A stretch of 64,000 nt of DNA from the NCBI GenBank assembly GCA_963704825.1, contig CAVPHV010000010.1, forward strand, positions 1-64,000, written 5' to 3'. Origin of the DNA: CAVPHV01 sp963704825 (GTDB lineage: Bacteria > Actinomycetota > Acidimicrobiia > Spongiisociales > UBA5794). Position numbers and translations under genes: made by a program. A model generated the notes under the pieces. That model worked only from the letters and a program-made list of their open reading frames with translations, was not told the origin of the DNA and did no database searches. Below are positions 37,761-50,300 of this stretch, piece after piece (positions within the stretch are counted from its first letter, which is position 1; each line of letters starts with the position of its first letter).

Positions 37761-39482
37761 TCAGCCGAGCCCGAGAGACCCTGCCGTGGCGGCCGCCAGG
37801 GCCTCGGCGTCGCGCAGTGCGGCCGATTCGATGGCGCCAACCAAATCATGCTCTGCCACCTCGCGGCGCAGATCCACATAGATCTTCAGCTTGGGTTCGG
37901 TGCCGGAGGGGCGGACCAGCACCCTGCCTCCATCGTCGAGTTGCAGAGCAACCAGGCTGGTCGACGCCAGGTAGCGCGGGCGATCCTCCGCTCCAACCTG
38001 GAAATCGACCACCTCGGCAACGGGGGCGTCGCCGATGACCTCCGGTGGGGCCGCCGCCAGCCGCTCCATGGCGGCGGCGATCTCAGCCGCCCCCTCGGTG
38101 CCGGGACGAACCACGCTCTTTTGCGTGCTGACCCACAGGCCATCGCGCCGATACATCGCCTCGAGCCGGTCCCACACGGTGATTCCGCTCATCCGGCAGG
38201 TTGCCGCCAGGTCGGCGAACACCAACGCGGCCGAAATCCCATCCTTGTCCCGCACCGCGGGGCCGACCGAATATCCGAGGGCCTCCTCGTAGCCGAAGAC
38301 AAAGGTGCCCTCACCGGCCGCCTCGAGATCGAGCGCAGCGTTCCAAATCCACTTGAACCCCGTCAGCGTCTGGGCAAACCCCGCCCCGTACCCGGCCGCA
38401 ACTGCGCCGAGCATCGGAGAGGAAACAATGCTGTTGATGACGATGGGGTGCGACACGCTGGTGTGCTCGAGCACGTAGTCGGCGAGCAGGACACCAATCT
38501 GGTTGCCGCTGAGAGCTCGCCAGGTCCCGTCGGGGAGGGGAAGTGCGACGGCGAGACGATCGGTGTCGGGATCGTTGGCCAGAATCAGGTCGGCACCCGT
38601 GTCCTCGGCCAGGGCGACGCTCAAATCGAGCGCTCCCGGCTCCTCGGGGTTCGGGAACGCCACCGTAGGGAATCGACCGTCGGGCTCATACTGCTCGGCG
38701 ACCGGCAGCAACTGTTCATACCCGGCATGCTGCAGCGCTCCGGTGACGTACTTGCCGCCGACACCGTGCATGGGGGTGTAGACGATGGCGAGATCTCGTC
38801 CCTCCGCCGGCGGGGTGCGTACCGCATCCAACTCGCCGAGATAGCGCCCAAACGTATTCTCCGGGACGAGGTCGACCAGCGGTGACCCGCCGGCCGTCGC
38901 GTCCTCGATCCGTGGCACCTTCTTGGCCGAGCCCACCGCCGCAATAGCCGCGGCGATTTGACCGTCGACCGGCGGAATGATCTGCGCTCCGTTGCGGTCG
39001 TACACCTTGTAACCGTTGTCGCGGGGTGGGTTGTGACTGGCAGTGATGACCACTGCGGCACGCGCCTCGACGAGGCGAGCGGCGTATGCCACCAGGGGCG
39101 TCGGGACCGGCTCGTCGAAGAAACGCACCGGAATCCCGGCCGCGGCCAGCACCCCCACCGTGTCCTGCAAGAAGGTATGGCTCGACAATCGGGCGTCCGC
39201 GCCCACTACCACGGGCGCCTCCGAGTCGCCGCCGCGAGCCAGCAGGTAGTCGGCCAGCCCCCGCGAGGTGCGGATGACAACCGCCCGGTTCATCCGGTTC
39301 GAACCGGCCGCAACCACGCCGCGCAAACCGGCCGTCCCGAACTGCAGCGAACCCGCCATCCGCTCGGACAGTTCGTCAACGTCGTTCGACTCGATCAAGC
39401 CTTCGAGTTCGGCTCGGGTCAGCGGATCGGGGTCATCGTCGATCCACTGCTGGGCTACTGAGATCAGATGAGAGGTGTCCAT
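37761..39482 (-). CDS. alpha-D-phosphohexomutase (phosphoglucomutase/phosphomannomutase)
   Basis: 573 residues from the ATG at 39482. The four family loops are present: the phosphoserine loop VITASHNPPRDNGYK, metal loop ANDPDTDRLA, sugar-binding loop FGYEEALGYSVG and phosphate loop VRPSGTEPKLK. The length and N-terminal RAELEGLIES...LQFGTAGLRG match the long phosphoglucomutase/phosphopentomutase-like group (PgcA type). It interconverts hexose 1- and 6-phosphates. It diverges from glpD across 88 bases. Confidence 0.92.
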   Translation of the reverse strand: MDTSHLISVAQQWIDDDPDPLTRAELEGLIESNDVDELSERMAGSLQFGTAGLRGVVAAGSNRMNRAVVIRTSRGLADYLLARGGDSEAPVVVGADARLSSHTFLQDTVGVLAAAGIPVRFFDEPVPTPLVAYAARLVEARAAVVITASHNPPRDNGYKVYDRNGAQIIPPVDGQIAAAIAAVGSAKKVPRIEDATAGGSPLVDLVPENTFGRYLGELDAVRTPPAEGRDLAIVYTPMHGVGGKYVTGALQHAGYEQLLPVAEQYEPDGRFPTVAFPNPEEPGALDLSVALAEDTGADLILANDPDTDRLAVALPLPDGTWRALSGNQIGVLLADYVLEHTSVSHPIVINSIVSSPMLGAVAAGYGAGFAQTLTGFKWIWNAALDLEAAGEGTFVFGYEEALGYSVGPAVRDKDGISAALVFADLAATCRMSGITVWDRLEAMYRRDGLWVSTQKSVVRPGTEGAAEIAAAMERLAAAPPEVIGDAPVAEVVDFQVGAEDRPRYLASTSLVALQLDDGGRVLVRPSGTEPKLKIYVDLRREVAEHDLVGAIESAALRDAEALAAATAGSLGLG

Positions 39483-39570
39483 GGGTCCGAGGATACCGGC
39501 CCGCGGGCAAGGCATGCAGGCGACACCTTCCATGGAGATGAGTGGTCGTCGGCAAGCTACGCTCACGCCC

Positions 39571-41283
39571 ATGGACCACGCTCCATCCCAGCTAGGCCCC
39601 GACGCTAGACGCCGTGCCCTCGACCGACTCGACGCCGAACAATTCGACGTCGTCGTGATCGGAGCTGGAGTGACCGGCGCCGGATGTGCGCTCGACGCAA
39701 CGGTGCGTGGTCTCAACACCGCCATCATCGAGCAGCGCGACCTGGCCTCCGGCACCTCCAGCCGCTCCAGCAAGCTGATCCATGGGGGACTGCGGTACCT
39801 CGAGCAGTTCAACTTCGCCCTGGTGGCCGAAGCCCTGCGGGAACGAGGCTTGCTGGTCAACGAACTCGCCCCGCACCTCGTTCACCCCATTCCCGTCCTC
39901 TACCCGCTGCAACACCGGGTGTGGGAACGGGCCTATGTCGGCACCGGGATCATGATGTACGACGGGCTGGCGGCCTTCGGCCGCAGACCGCTCCCCCGCC
40001 ACCGCCATCTCAGCCGACGCGGCGCGCTGGCGGCCATACCGGCGTTGCGCAAGGACACCCTGGTCGGCGGCATCCAGTACTGGGATGCCCAGGTGGACGA
40101 CGCACGTCACACGATGATGGTTGCCCGCACCGCCGCTCTTTACGGAGCCACGGTCGGATCAAGCATTCGCGCCGTCGGGTTCCTGCGCGAGGGGCAGCGC
40201 ATCACCGGGGTCAAGGCCGTGTGCCTGGAAACGGGGCGACCGCTGCGCATCCGAGCCCGGGTTGTCGTCAACGCCACCGGAGTCTGGACGGATCAAATCC
40301 AGGACCTCGCCGGCAAGCGCACCATGCGAGTCACGGCGTCCAAAGGCATCCACCTCGTCGTGCCCAAGGACCGGATCCACTCATCTTCGGGGATGATCAT
40401 CCGCACCGAGAAGAGCGTGCTGTTCCTCGTACCGTGGGGTTCCTATTGGATCATCGGCACCACCGACACGCCGTGGGACCTCGACCTCGCCCATCCGGCG
40501 GCGAGCCGCACCGACATCGACTACGTCTTGGGACACATCAATCAGGTGCTCGTCGAACCCCTCGGACACGACGACGTCATCGGGGTCTACGCCGGCCTGC
40601 GTCCCCTTTTGTCCGGTGAGTCGGACGCCACCAGCAAGCTCAGCCGTGAGCATGCGGTGGCTCGCACCGCCCCGGGACTCGTCACCGTCGCCGGCGGCAA
40701 GTACACGACGTACCGGGTGATGGCCGAGGACACCATCGACCTCGCCGGCGTCGAACTGGGCGGCCGAATCCCGAAGAGCTCAACGGCCCAAACCCCCATC
40801 CTGGGTGCCGACGGCTACCACGCATTCTGGAACGCCCGCCGCCGCCTGGCGGCCCAAGCAGGCCTGCCGGTTGCGGACATGGAGCGCCTGCTGCACCGCT
40901 ATGGAACGATCGTCACGGACGTGATCGACCTCATGCGAGAACGACCGGAGTTGGCCGAACCATTGCCAGGCGCGGCCGGCTACTACCGCGCCGAGATCGC
41001 CTATGCCACCTCTCACGAAGGCGCCTTGCACCTCGATGACGCCCTCACCAGACGCACCCGCATTTCGATTGAGACGTGGGACCGCGGGCTGGAGGCGGCC
41101 GAGCCAACGGCGCGCCTGATGGCCGGGATTCTCGGATGGGACGACACAGCCATTGCCGACGAACTCGAGCATTACCACGCCAGGGTCACCGCCGAACGTG
41201 AGTCACAGACGGCACCCGACGACCTGACCGCCGACGCGGCCAGGCTGGGCGCCCCGGACGTCAGAACCGGCAAACGGGTGTAG
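39571..41283 (+). CDS. glpD: FAD-dependent glycerol-3-phosphate dehydrogenase
   Basis: 570 residues from ATG 39571 (upstream in-frame codons overlap the divergent mutase). The FAD-binding motif is VVVIGAGVTGAGCALDA, followed by the GlpD signature SGTSSRSSKLIHGGLRYLEQ. WIIGTTDTPWD, VYAGLRPLLSG and VAGGKYTTYRVMAEDTID are the other conserved blocks. The C-terminal DAO_C domain ends in TWDRGLEAAEPTARLMAGILGW-type sequence. It oxidises glycerol 3-phosphate to DHAP at the membrane, feeding electrons to quinones and carbon to the adjacent aldolase/gluconeogenic genes. Confidence 0.94.
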   Translation: MDHAPSQLGPDARRRALDRLDAEQFDVVVIGAGVTGAGCALDATVRGLNTAIIEQRDLASGTSSRSSKLIHGGLRYLEQFNFALVAEALRERGLLVNELAPHLVHPIPVLYPLQHRVWERAYVGTGIMMYDGLAAFGRRPLPRHRHLSRRGALAAIPALRKDTLVGGIQYWDAQVDDARHTMMVARTAALYGATVGSSIRAVGFLREGQRITGVKAVCLETGRPLRIRARVVVNATGVWTDQIQDLAGKRTMRVTASKGIHLVVPKDRIHSSSGMIIRTEKSVLFLVPWGSYWIIGTTDTPWDLDLAHPAASRTDIDYVLGHINQVLVEPLGHDDVIGVYAGLRPLLSGESDATSKLSREHAVARTAPGLVTVAGGKYTTYRVMAEDTIDLAGVELGGRIPKSSTAQTPILGADGYHAFWNARRRLAAQAGLPVADMERLLHRYGTIVTDVIDLMRERPELAEPLPGAAGYYRAEIAYATSHEGALHLDDALTRRTRISIETWDRGLEAAEPTARLMAGILGWDDTAIADELEHYHARVTAERESQTAPDDLTADAARLGAPDVRTGKRV

Positions 41284-41292
41284 GGCGATGGT

Positions 41293-41320
41293 CTGGGTGG
41301 CCCGCGATCGGGCCACCCAG
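41293..41320. terminator. bidirectional hairpin terminator
   Basis: A perfect 11-bp GC-rich stem (CTGGGTGGCCC / GGGCCACCCAG) with a 6-base loop occupies the 51-base gap between the convergent glpD and giant repeat-protein genes. Confidence 0.8.
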
Positions 41321-41334
41321 TCGAACTCACATCG

Positions 41335-44300
41335 CTACAGCGCCGCACCAAACCGATCGTTGGCTTGGGCGCCATCACCGGCCACCCCGGTCAAGTTCTG
41401 GTGGTACCACTTGCTGCCGGAGCTGGTGAACCCGCCTGTGCCGTGCCCCTTCACCATCATGACCGCACCAACGTCGGCCGGTGTGAAGCTCTGCCCAGGG
41501 ATACCGGCCATCAGATCGTCCCGACCGTCGCCGGTGACGTCGCCAAAGGCGACGGCTGCTCCAAAGTGATCGCCGGGCTGCGCCTTTCCGGGGGTCCCGC
41601 TGCGGTCCTCGTGCCAGCGCTGATTGCCGACGGCGGTCAAACCGGACCCACCGCCCCTGATCAGGGCAACGACGCCCGCCTCGGCATCTCCGCCGATCGC
41701 CTGGTTCGGAATGCCGACCAAGAGATCGTCGTTGCCGTCGTTCCCGGCGTCACCGACGGCGAGGGCGAAGCCGAATTGATCGTTGGCCTCCGCGACACCA
41801 AAGATGTCGGCGGAGTCCTCATGCCAGAACTGGTCTCCCGCCGAGGAGAGGCCGGCGCCGGTTCCATAGATGACCGAGACTGCGCCTGCGTCGGACAAGC
41901 CGCTCACACCCTCGAGCGGGATACCGACGGCCAGGTCGGTGTTTGCGTCGTCGTTGAAGTCACCGGCCGCCAGCGCCGAGCCGTACTGGTCGCCGCTCTC
42001 AGCACTGTCGTTGATCCCCGGCTTGTTCTGGTTCCAGATCTGGTCGCCCTCGGCCGTCAAACCAAGCACCGAACCGGGCAGCACAGCAACCGCACCGGCC
42101 TTCTTCTTGCCGGCCACCTTCTGGCCGGGCACACCGATGGCGAGATCCCAGAAGCCATCGCGGTCGAAGTCACCGCCTACCAGCGCTGCGCCATACCGGT
42201 CGCCGCCCTGCTTGTTGTCCAGCGTCCCCTTGACGCTCTGGTGCCAGCTCTGGCTGAATCCGGCAACCAGCTTCGACGGCCCGCCGAAGAGCACCTGGAC
42301 CCGGCCGGCATTCGACGTTCCACCGACGTCTTCGCCGGGGACACCAACGGCGAGATCGGCAAAGCCGTCGCCGTTGAAGTCACCGACGGCGAGGCTGTCG
42401 CCGAAGCGATCACCCGCTTGGGACGAATCGGCGACCGAGTTGCTGTCCTGGGTCCACAGTTGGTCACCATTGGCGGTGAGCCCGGAGGCAGACCCGTAGA
42501 GCACGTTGACCGACCCGGCGTTGTTCTTCCCGCCGAGCTTCTCACCCGGCGCCCCGATGGCCAGGTCGTCGTAGCCGTCATCGTTGAAGTCGCCGTACGC
42601 CAGCGTGGCGCCGAACTCGTCGCCACTCTCGCTGGTGCCGAGGATGCCGCCCGTCCCCTGGCGATAGAACCTGTCGTCCGTCACAGAAGGACCGGACGAA
42701 GAACCGTAGAACACATTGACGGCGCCGGCTCCGGAGTTCTCTCCGGGCACACCGACCGCCATGTCCTCGATACCGTCACCATTGAAGTCGGCGCCCGCAG
42801 CGGCCGGTGCCGCACCCGCGTTGTACCAGATCTTCTTGCACCTCTTGGCGCCGTCGTCGTCGGCCACACAGATCTTGGCGCGGTGGGCACCGGCGGCAAA
42901 CGTGTGGCTCAGGGCAGCCGGCGAAGTGACATCCGCCTCCGTATCGACCGGCGACCCGTCGCCCCAGTCGACGGTCACCGTGTGCTCGTCGCCGATCCCC
43001 GGGTCGGTGAAGAACACGTTCAGAGCCACAGGGTTTCCCACCGACGGGGTGGGATCCGTCACCAGTTTGGTGATCTTGGGCGGAGCGTTGGTGACCGTGA
43101 TGAGCGGCGACCCGGGGGTGTCGGTGCCGCCGTCGTCGTCGGTCACCGTCAGCACCACAAAGTACGCACCGTTATCGGGCGCCACGAAGTCGAACGTTGG
43201 TTCGTTGCCCGTGTCGATCACCTGGTCGAGCAGCTTGGCTTCCCAGGTGATGGTGTGCGTGTCGGCCGCGCCCGGATCGGTGAAGACTGCCTGCAGGCTG
43301 ACCGTCGCACCTTCCTTGCCCCCGGCATACACCGGCGGGAGCGTGTTGCCGAACTCGTCGAGCATCTGGGCATCCGGCGCGACGTTGGTCACGTCGACCG
43401 CCCACACCTCGGTCGTCGACCCACCGTCATCGTCGGTGACCACATAGGTGGCCTCGTAGACGCATGTCGCACAACCATCGTCCGGCTGGAAGTAGATGTT
43501 CTTGAACGTGCCCGTCTTGAAGACCGCGGGTCCATCGCCGGTGTCCTTGGTCACCGTCCACTCGTAGGTGAGGGTGTCGGCGAACACGTCTGCGGGATTG
43601 CCGAACAGCTTGAACCCGGTGCCCTCCGGCGAGGTCGTCGGGCCGTCGATGGCGGTGGTCGGCACCTTGTTGATGACGGTGACGGTGTAACCATTCGTCG
43701 CGTCGTCCTGCACGTCATCGGTGTCGTCAACAGTGACCGTCAACGTGCACGAGCCGGGCGCCGACACACAATCCGAGTCGTCGGCGTACGTGTGTGGTCC
43801 GGCACCGAACGTCCCCGCGCCGGCCCCGGCCGGCGCATACGTGATCGTCTCCGGCGGCGAACCGTCCCCCCAGTCGACAACCAGGTCGTACGTTCCGGTG
43901 CCGTCTGAGTCGGTGAAGTCGCCGCTGATGCTGAGGTTCCCGCCCTCGTTGCGACTGGTGGGGCCGCTCACGTTGACCTCGAAGTCGAGGTTCCGGACGT
44001 TCACAGTGAACGTGTCGGAGTCGAAGGAAAGCGGATCGGTTTCGTCGGTGACCCTCACGGTCACGGTGTAGAACCCCGGCACGTTGTATTGGTGCCCGCC
44101 GGATACGGTGTCGTCGGGGTTCACAGTCGCAGGGACGGGTCCGGCGCCTTCACCCCAATCAACGGTGGCCACGTGGGTATCGAGGACACCGGCGTCGGTG
44201 AACGATGTTGGTGTGGCGCCGCCCAGCACGACGGTCACGCCCTCATCGACGTCAGCGTCGTTGCGGGCCGTCACGACCGGCGCCGCGTTGAGAGTCTCGA

Positions 44301-47300
44301 CCGCGGCAGACTCACAGGTTCCGTCGAGGTGGGGCGACGGCCCCTGGTCGTCATCGGCGACACAGACCTCGACAGTGAAGACGCCGTCGTCGACATAGAC
44401 GTGATCGAGCGCGAACGTCATACCGCTCAACGTCAGCGGCTGCCATGCGGTGCCGTCGCCGTAGTTGACCTCGGCGGACCACGTGTCACCGGCCCCCGGG
44501 TCGGTGAAAGCTCCGCCGAAGGTATAGGTGCCACCTTCGAGGATGGAGTCTGGAAGCGGTGTGTCAACAGCGGGAGCCACGTTGGCGACGTTGACCGTGG
44601 CGGCACCGGGGTCCGAGCCAATCCCGTCGGACACGGTGACGGTGACCGTCCACGGACCGTCGTCGTCGTAGACGTGCGTTCCCGTGACGGTGCCGGACAG
44701 ACCATTGGTCTGGGTCAGGTCGCAGTTCGGCGACACGGAGCAATCCTCGGTGGTCCCGTCGCCCCAGTTCACCACCGCAGTGTGGGTTTCCGCCTGGCCG
44801 GCGTCGGTGAACGGCGCGTTCAACGCAAAGCTACCGCCCTCGTCGATGCTGTCACCCGCCGGCGGGGGAACCACGGGACTCACGTTGGTGGCGTTCACCG
44901 TCATCGAATCCGAGTCGGTACCACCCTCACCGTCGTCGGCGTCCAAGGTCACGACATAGGTGGCGTCGTCGTTGGGCGTGAACGAGAAGGTGGTCCCCGT
45001 TCCGGCGTCAAACGGCGCACCGTTCTTGGTCACCGACCAAGTGAGCGTCAGTGCATCGTTGCCGGGATCGTTCACCGTGGCCGTCAGACTGACCTCGGTC
45101 CCTTCGGGACTCGAAAGCGGGTCCGGCCCGTCGATCGACACCGTGGGGCCGACGTTGGTGACGTTGACGGTGGCGGTGTCCGTATCTGAGCCACCGTCGT
45201 CGTCGGTCGCAACCAGGGTCACCACATAGGTGGCGTTGTCATCGGGGGTGAACGAGTATGCGGCGCCGTTGCCACTGTCGAAGGGCGCCCCGTCCTTGGT
45301 CACCGACCAGGCCCGAGCGATCACATCGGCGGCGCCGGGGTCCGACACCGTCGAGGTCAAATCGATCTGCGTACCCTCCGGACTCGAAGCCGGAGCCCCA
45401 ACAATCGTCACCGACGGGTTCAGATTGGTCGCGTTGATCGTGGCGCTGTCGGTATCCGAGCCGCCTTCGCCGTCACTGGCGACGACCGTGACGACGTACG
45501 TTCCGTTGTCGTCGGGGGTGAAGGAGAACGCCGGACCGTTGCCGGAATCGAACGCCCCACCATTCTTGGTCACCGACCACGAACGCGTGATCACATCATC
45601 ACCCGGATCCGACACCGTCGACGTCAAATCGATCTGCGTCCCCTCCGGACTCGAAGCCGGAGCCCCAACAATCGACACCGACGGGTTCACGTTCGTCACA
45701 TTGATCGTGGCCGTATCCGTGTCCGAACCACCGTCACCATCGGTCGCAACCAAGGTCACGACATACGTTCCGTTGTCGTCGGGGGTGAAGGAGAACGCCG
45801 GACCGTTGCCGGAATCGAACGCCCCACCATTCTTGGTCACCGACCACGAACGCGTGATCACATCATCACCCGGATCCGACACCGTCGACGTCAAATCGAT
45901 CTGCGTCCCCTCCGGACTCGAACCTGGAGCCCCAACAATCGACACCGTCGGATCCACGTTCGTCACATTGATCGTGACCGAATCGACACCAGACCCACCG
46001 TCGCCATCGTTGGCGGTGACCGTCACCACGTAGGTTCCGTTGTCGTCCGGGGTGAACGAGAACGCCGGACCGTTGCCGGAATCGAACGCCCCACCATTCT
46101 TGGTCACCGACCACGAACGCGTGATCACATCATCACCCGGATCCGACACCGTCGACGTCAAGTCGATCTGTGTCCCCTCGGGGCCGGTCCCCGGATCCTG
46201 GACGATCGTGACTGTCGGGTCGACGTTGGTGCCGGTGATCGTGATGTTGTCGGAGCCCGTGCCGCCATCACCATCGGTGGCGACCACCGTGACGACAAAG
46301 GTGGCGTCGTCGTCGGGCGTGAACGAGAACGACGGTCCGTTGCCGTTGGCAAACGGCACGCCACCCTTGGTGACCGTCCAGCTCCGTGCGATCACATCGT
46401 CACCCGGATCAGTCACCGTCGAAGTCAAAGCAACCAGGGTTCCTTCCGGCACGTTGCCGGGGTTCTCGTTGATCGACACCGTGGGATCCACATTGGTGCC
46501 GGTGATCGTGACGCTGTCAGAATCCGATCCGCCCTCGCCGTCGTTGGCCGTAACGGTGACGACGTACGTTCCGTCATCATCGGGCGTGAATGAGAACGAC
46601 GGACCGGTGCCGGTGTCGAACGCCCCACCGTTCTTGGTCACCGACCACGAACGCGTGATCACATCGTCACCGGGATCGGACACCGTCGAGGTCAGGTCGA
46701 TCTGCGTCCCCTCCGGGCCCGAACCCGGGTTCTCGTTGATCGTCACGGTTGGATCGGCGTTGCTCACGTTGACGGTGATCGAGTCCGAGTCGGAACCACC
46801 GTCGTCATCAGTCGCCGTGACCGTCACCACATAGGTGCCGTCGTCGTCGGGGGTGAGCGTGTAGGAGAACCCGGTTCCGGTATCGAACGCCCCACCATTC
46901 TTGGTCACCGACCACGAACGGGTGAAGGTGTCGCCGGTGCCGGGATCCGTCACCGTCGACGTCAACGCAATCGGCGTCCCTTCGGTGCCCGTCCCCGGGT
47001 CCTGGTTGATCGTCACGGTCGGCGCGACATTCGTCACGTTGATCGTGACTGAATCTGAGTCGGTACCGCCCTCGCCGTCGTTGGCCGTGACCGTCACCAC
47101 ATAGGTGCCGTTGTCATCGGGGGTGAACGAGAAACCCGGGCCCGCACCAGTGGCGAACGCCCCACCGTTCTTGGTCACCGACCACGAACGCGTGATCACA
47201 TCATTGCCCGGATCAGACACCGTCGAGGTCAACGCAATCAACGTCCCCTCCGGACCGGTACCCGGGTCCTCATTGATCGAAACCGTCGGAGCGACGTTCG

Positions 47301-50300
47301 CCACATTGATCGTGATCGAGTCTGTGCCCGACCCGCCATCACCGTCGTCGGCGACCACCGTCACTACATAGGTGCCCTGATCGTCGGGGGTGAACGAGAA
47401 TCCGGGACCGGTGCCGCTATCAAACGCCCCACCGTTCTTGGTGACCGACCACGAACGCGTGATCACATCATTGCCCGGATCAGACACCGTCGAGGTCAAC
47501 GCAATCAACGTCCCCTCCGGACCGGTACCCGGGTCCTCATTGATCGAAACCGTCGGAGCGACGTTCGCCACATTGATCGTGACCGTGGCGAGCGGCGACA
47601 GGTTTGAACCGTCCGAGGCACGGTAGGTGAAGGTGTCCGGCCCGTCGTCGCCATCGTTTTCGTACGTGAAGGAACCGTTCGGATTCAGCGTGAAGAAACC
47701 GACGTGGTCGGTCGGCGCTGCTTGCAGGATCGCGGTGAGCGTGCCGGAGTCGCCATCGGTGTCGCCGTTCAAGACGCTGTCCGGGACGCCGACATCCAAG
47801 ATGTCGCCCTCGGCGACGTTGTAGGTGTCGTTGTCGGCAACCGGGGTGTCGTCGTCGTCGTTGATCGTGCCGAGCGCAAAGCTCTGCACCAACTCGCCGC
47901 CGACGATGCTCGCATTGACCCTGAACCGCTCCGCATCTTCATCATCGTCGTCCCCGTAGACCTCGACCTCGATCGTGTCGGCTGCGGCCAATGCCGGGAT
48001 GAGCAACGTTGCGTTGGTGATCGACTCGTACTCGCTCGGGTCGGCGGGGTCCACCCCGGCCGCGCCCGTCGAGTAGGTCACCGTGATTGGGTTCGTCGAG
48101 ACCGGGCTGACCGTCACGTCGAAGACGAACGTCGTGGTGCCGTCGGTCTCCACCTGAGCCACGTCGAGGATCTCGACCTGAGCGGGCCCCTCGTCGTCGG
48201 TGATGTTCACCGGCACCGTCGGATCCAACCCGTCGTAGTCCCCATCGGAAGACGTGACGGTGTGGGTGATCGCATCGAGTCGCGGCCCGTCGGCGACCGC
48301 GTTGTCGGGGACGCTGACGACCACATTGCGCGCGATGTTCCAGTTGCCCGAATCGAACATCACCGACCCAAACCCGGCCTCGGCTTCGGTGCCATCGTTG
48401 AACGTGACCGTCACATCGGCGGTCGGTTCCGAATCCAGCACGATCTGATACGAGTTGAACGCGTTCTCCGCCACCGTCAACGACACCGGGGTCAGTGTCA
48501 TCCCGGGCACATCATCGTCGGTGATGTCGACGGCAACCGGGTCTGGAGTGATCGCGGTATATGCCGGATCGGATCCGGCCGTGACCGAGTGGGTGATCGT
48601 CGACACATGGGGCGACGGTTCGTCGATGTCGTCGTCGACCACGGTGACGGTGAAGGGCTTGGGGGTGTCATAGTCGGCGGACGTGAACGAACGCGAAGCC
48701 GGCGTCACGAGCACCTGGCTGGCGTCAAATGAGGGGGTGATGACCACGGTACCCACGGGAGCCGAACCCAGCACCACGGAGTAGGAGTCGGTGACTTCGG
48801 GAGAGGCCTCGGACACCGCCGTATTGCCGCCGGTCTCCGCGACGAAGATGGCTTCGGCGTCGTCGTCGTTGATCGTCACCGGCAGCGTCGGATCGAGACC
48901 GTCGTAGTCGAGATCGGTGGACGTCACCGTGTGGGTGATCGCATCGGCCCGGATGCCGTCGGCTACCAGGTTGTCGGGCACCGACACGAGCACGCTGCGC
49001 GGGGTGGCCCAGTTCACCGAGGTGAACGTCACTGAGGGAAGATCGGCCTCGGCCTCGGTGCCGTCGTTGAAGGTGACCGTCACATTGGCGGTCGGTTCCG
49101 AATCCAGCACGATCTGATACGAATCGGACCCGTCCTCCTCAACGGTCAAGGACGTCGGCGTCAGCGTGATCCCAACGGCTTCGTTGTCGGTGATGGTCAG
49201 CGTGTGGGTGTCGGTGCCGCCGAGCACGGCACCCGTGGGTCCACTCAACCCGAAGATCGCGGTTTCGTTGCCCTCACCGAAGTCGTCGTCGGTGATGGTC
49301 ACCGTGGCCCCCTGCGGACCCGTCGTTCCGGCGGGGAAGTTGAGGATGGTGTTGGTGAGCGTGTAGTCGGTTCCGAGGGTGGCGGTGCCACCGGTCTGAC
49401 CAACCGTGACCGTGGTGTCGGCGTACGGGTTGATGCCGTCGAGCGAGGCATTGATGGTGTAGGTGCCGTCGCCCTCGGCGCGGCTGGCCGTGGCCGCGTT
49501 GAACTCGACCTGGATGGCCTCGAACGCTCCGGCGTCGCACGACGCCCCGCGGGTGATGTCGCGCTGGTCGGTCGCCGAGCAGGTACCGCCGACGTCGAGG
49601 GCAACACTCGTGCCGTTGAGGGCGTGGGTCTGAGTCGGCCCTCCGTTGTCGGCCAGCGCCTGAAGACCGGCGGACATGCCCGTCGAGTCGTTGGCGGCGG
49701 GCGTGAAGGTGCAACCGGCGATGGCAGCGATGACGTTGTAGTCGCTTGTGCCGACGGTGCCGGAGCACTGCTTTCCAGTGCCTGGCGCCGAGTTGCCGGA
49801 CAGAATGGTGTGACCGATCGTCACGGTGCCGGCGTTTTGGGCCACGCCACCGCCGATGCCGGCGGCGTCGTTGTCGGCAACCGTGGCGCCGGTGAGCGTG
49901 TGAGTACCGCCGGCAGAATAGAAGCCGCCGCCGTCGCCGCCGGCGGTGTTGCCGGAGATCGTGGAGAGGTCGACCGTCACATTGCCGATGGCGTGGATGG
50001 CACCACCGTGGCTGGTCGCGTTGTTCCCCGTGAGGGTCGAGGTGTTGAGGTCCAGCGTCCCGCCGGCATCAACCTGGATGCCGGCTCCGGTGGCCGCGGA
50101 GCCACCGGTGATGGTGACGTCGTTGAGGGTGAGCGAGCCCCCCGAGAGCACGTGGAAGACCCGGTCGATTGCGTCGGCGTCGATGGTGGTCCCGCCGGGG
50201 GCACCGTTGATGGTGACGTTCGAGGTGACGTCGAGGTCGCCGGTCGCGGCGGCGTCCTCTGCGGCAGCGCCCGTCAGGGTGTAGGTCGCAGCGGTGAGCG

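Noticed and set aside
41365..43908. 847-codon plus-strand open frame opposite the giant secreted protein, and a similar one at 49204-50559
   Set aside because: No domains, Arg/Val/Gly-biased composition and full overlap with a well-supported repeat protein.
44890..47580. Possible satellite or CRISPR-like DNA from 264-bp repeats
   Set aside because: The repeats translate into an uninterrupted PKD-like domain array in the giant protein.
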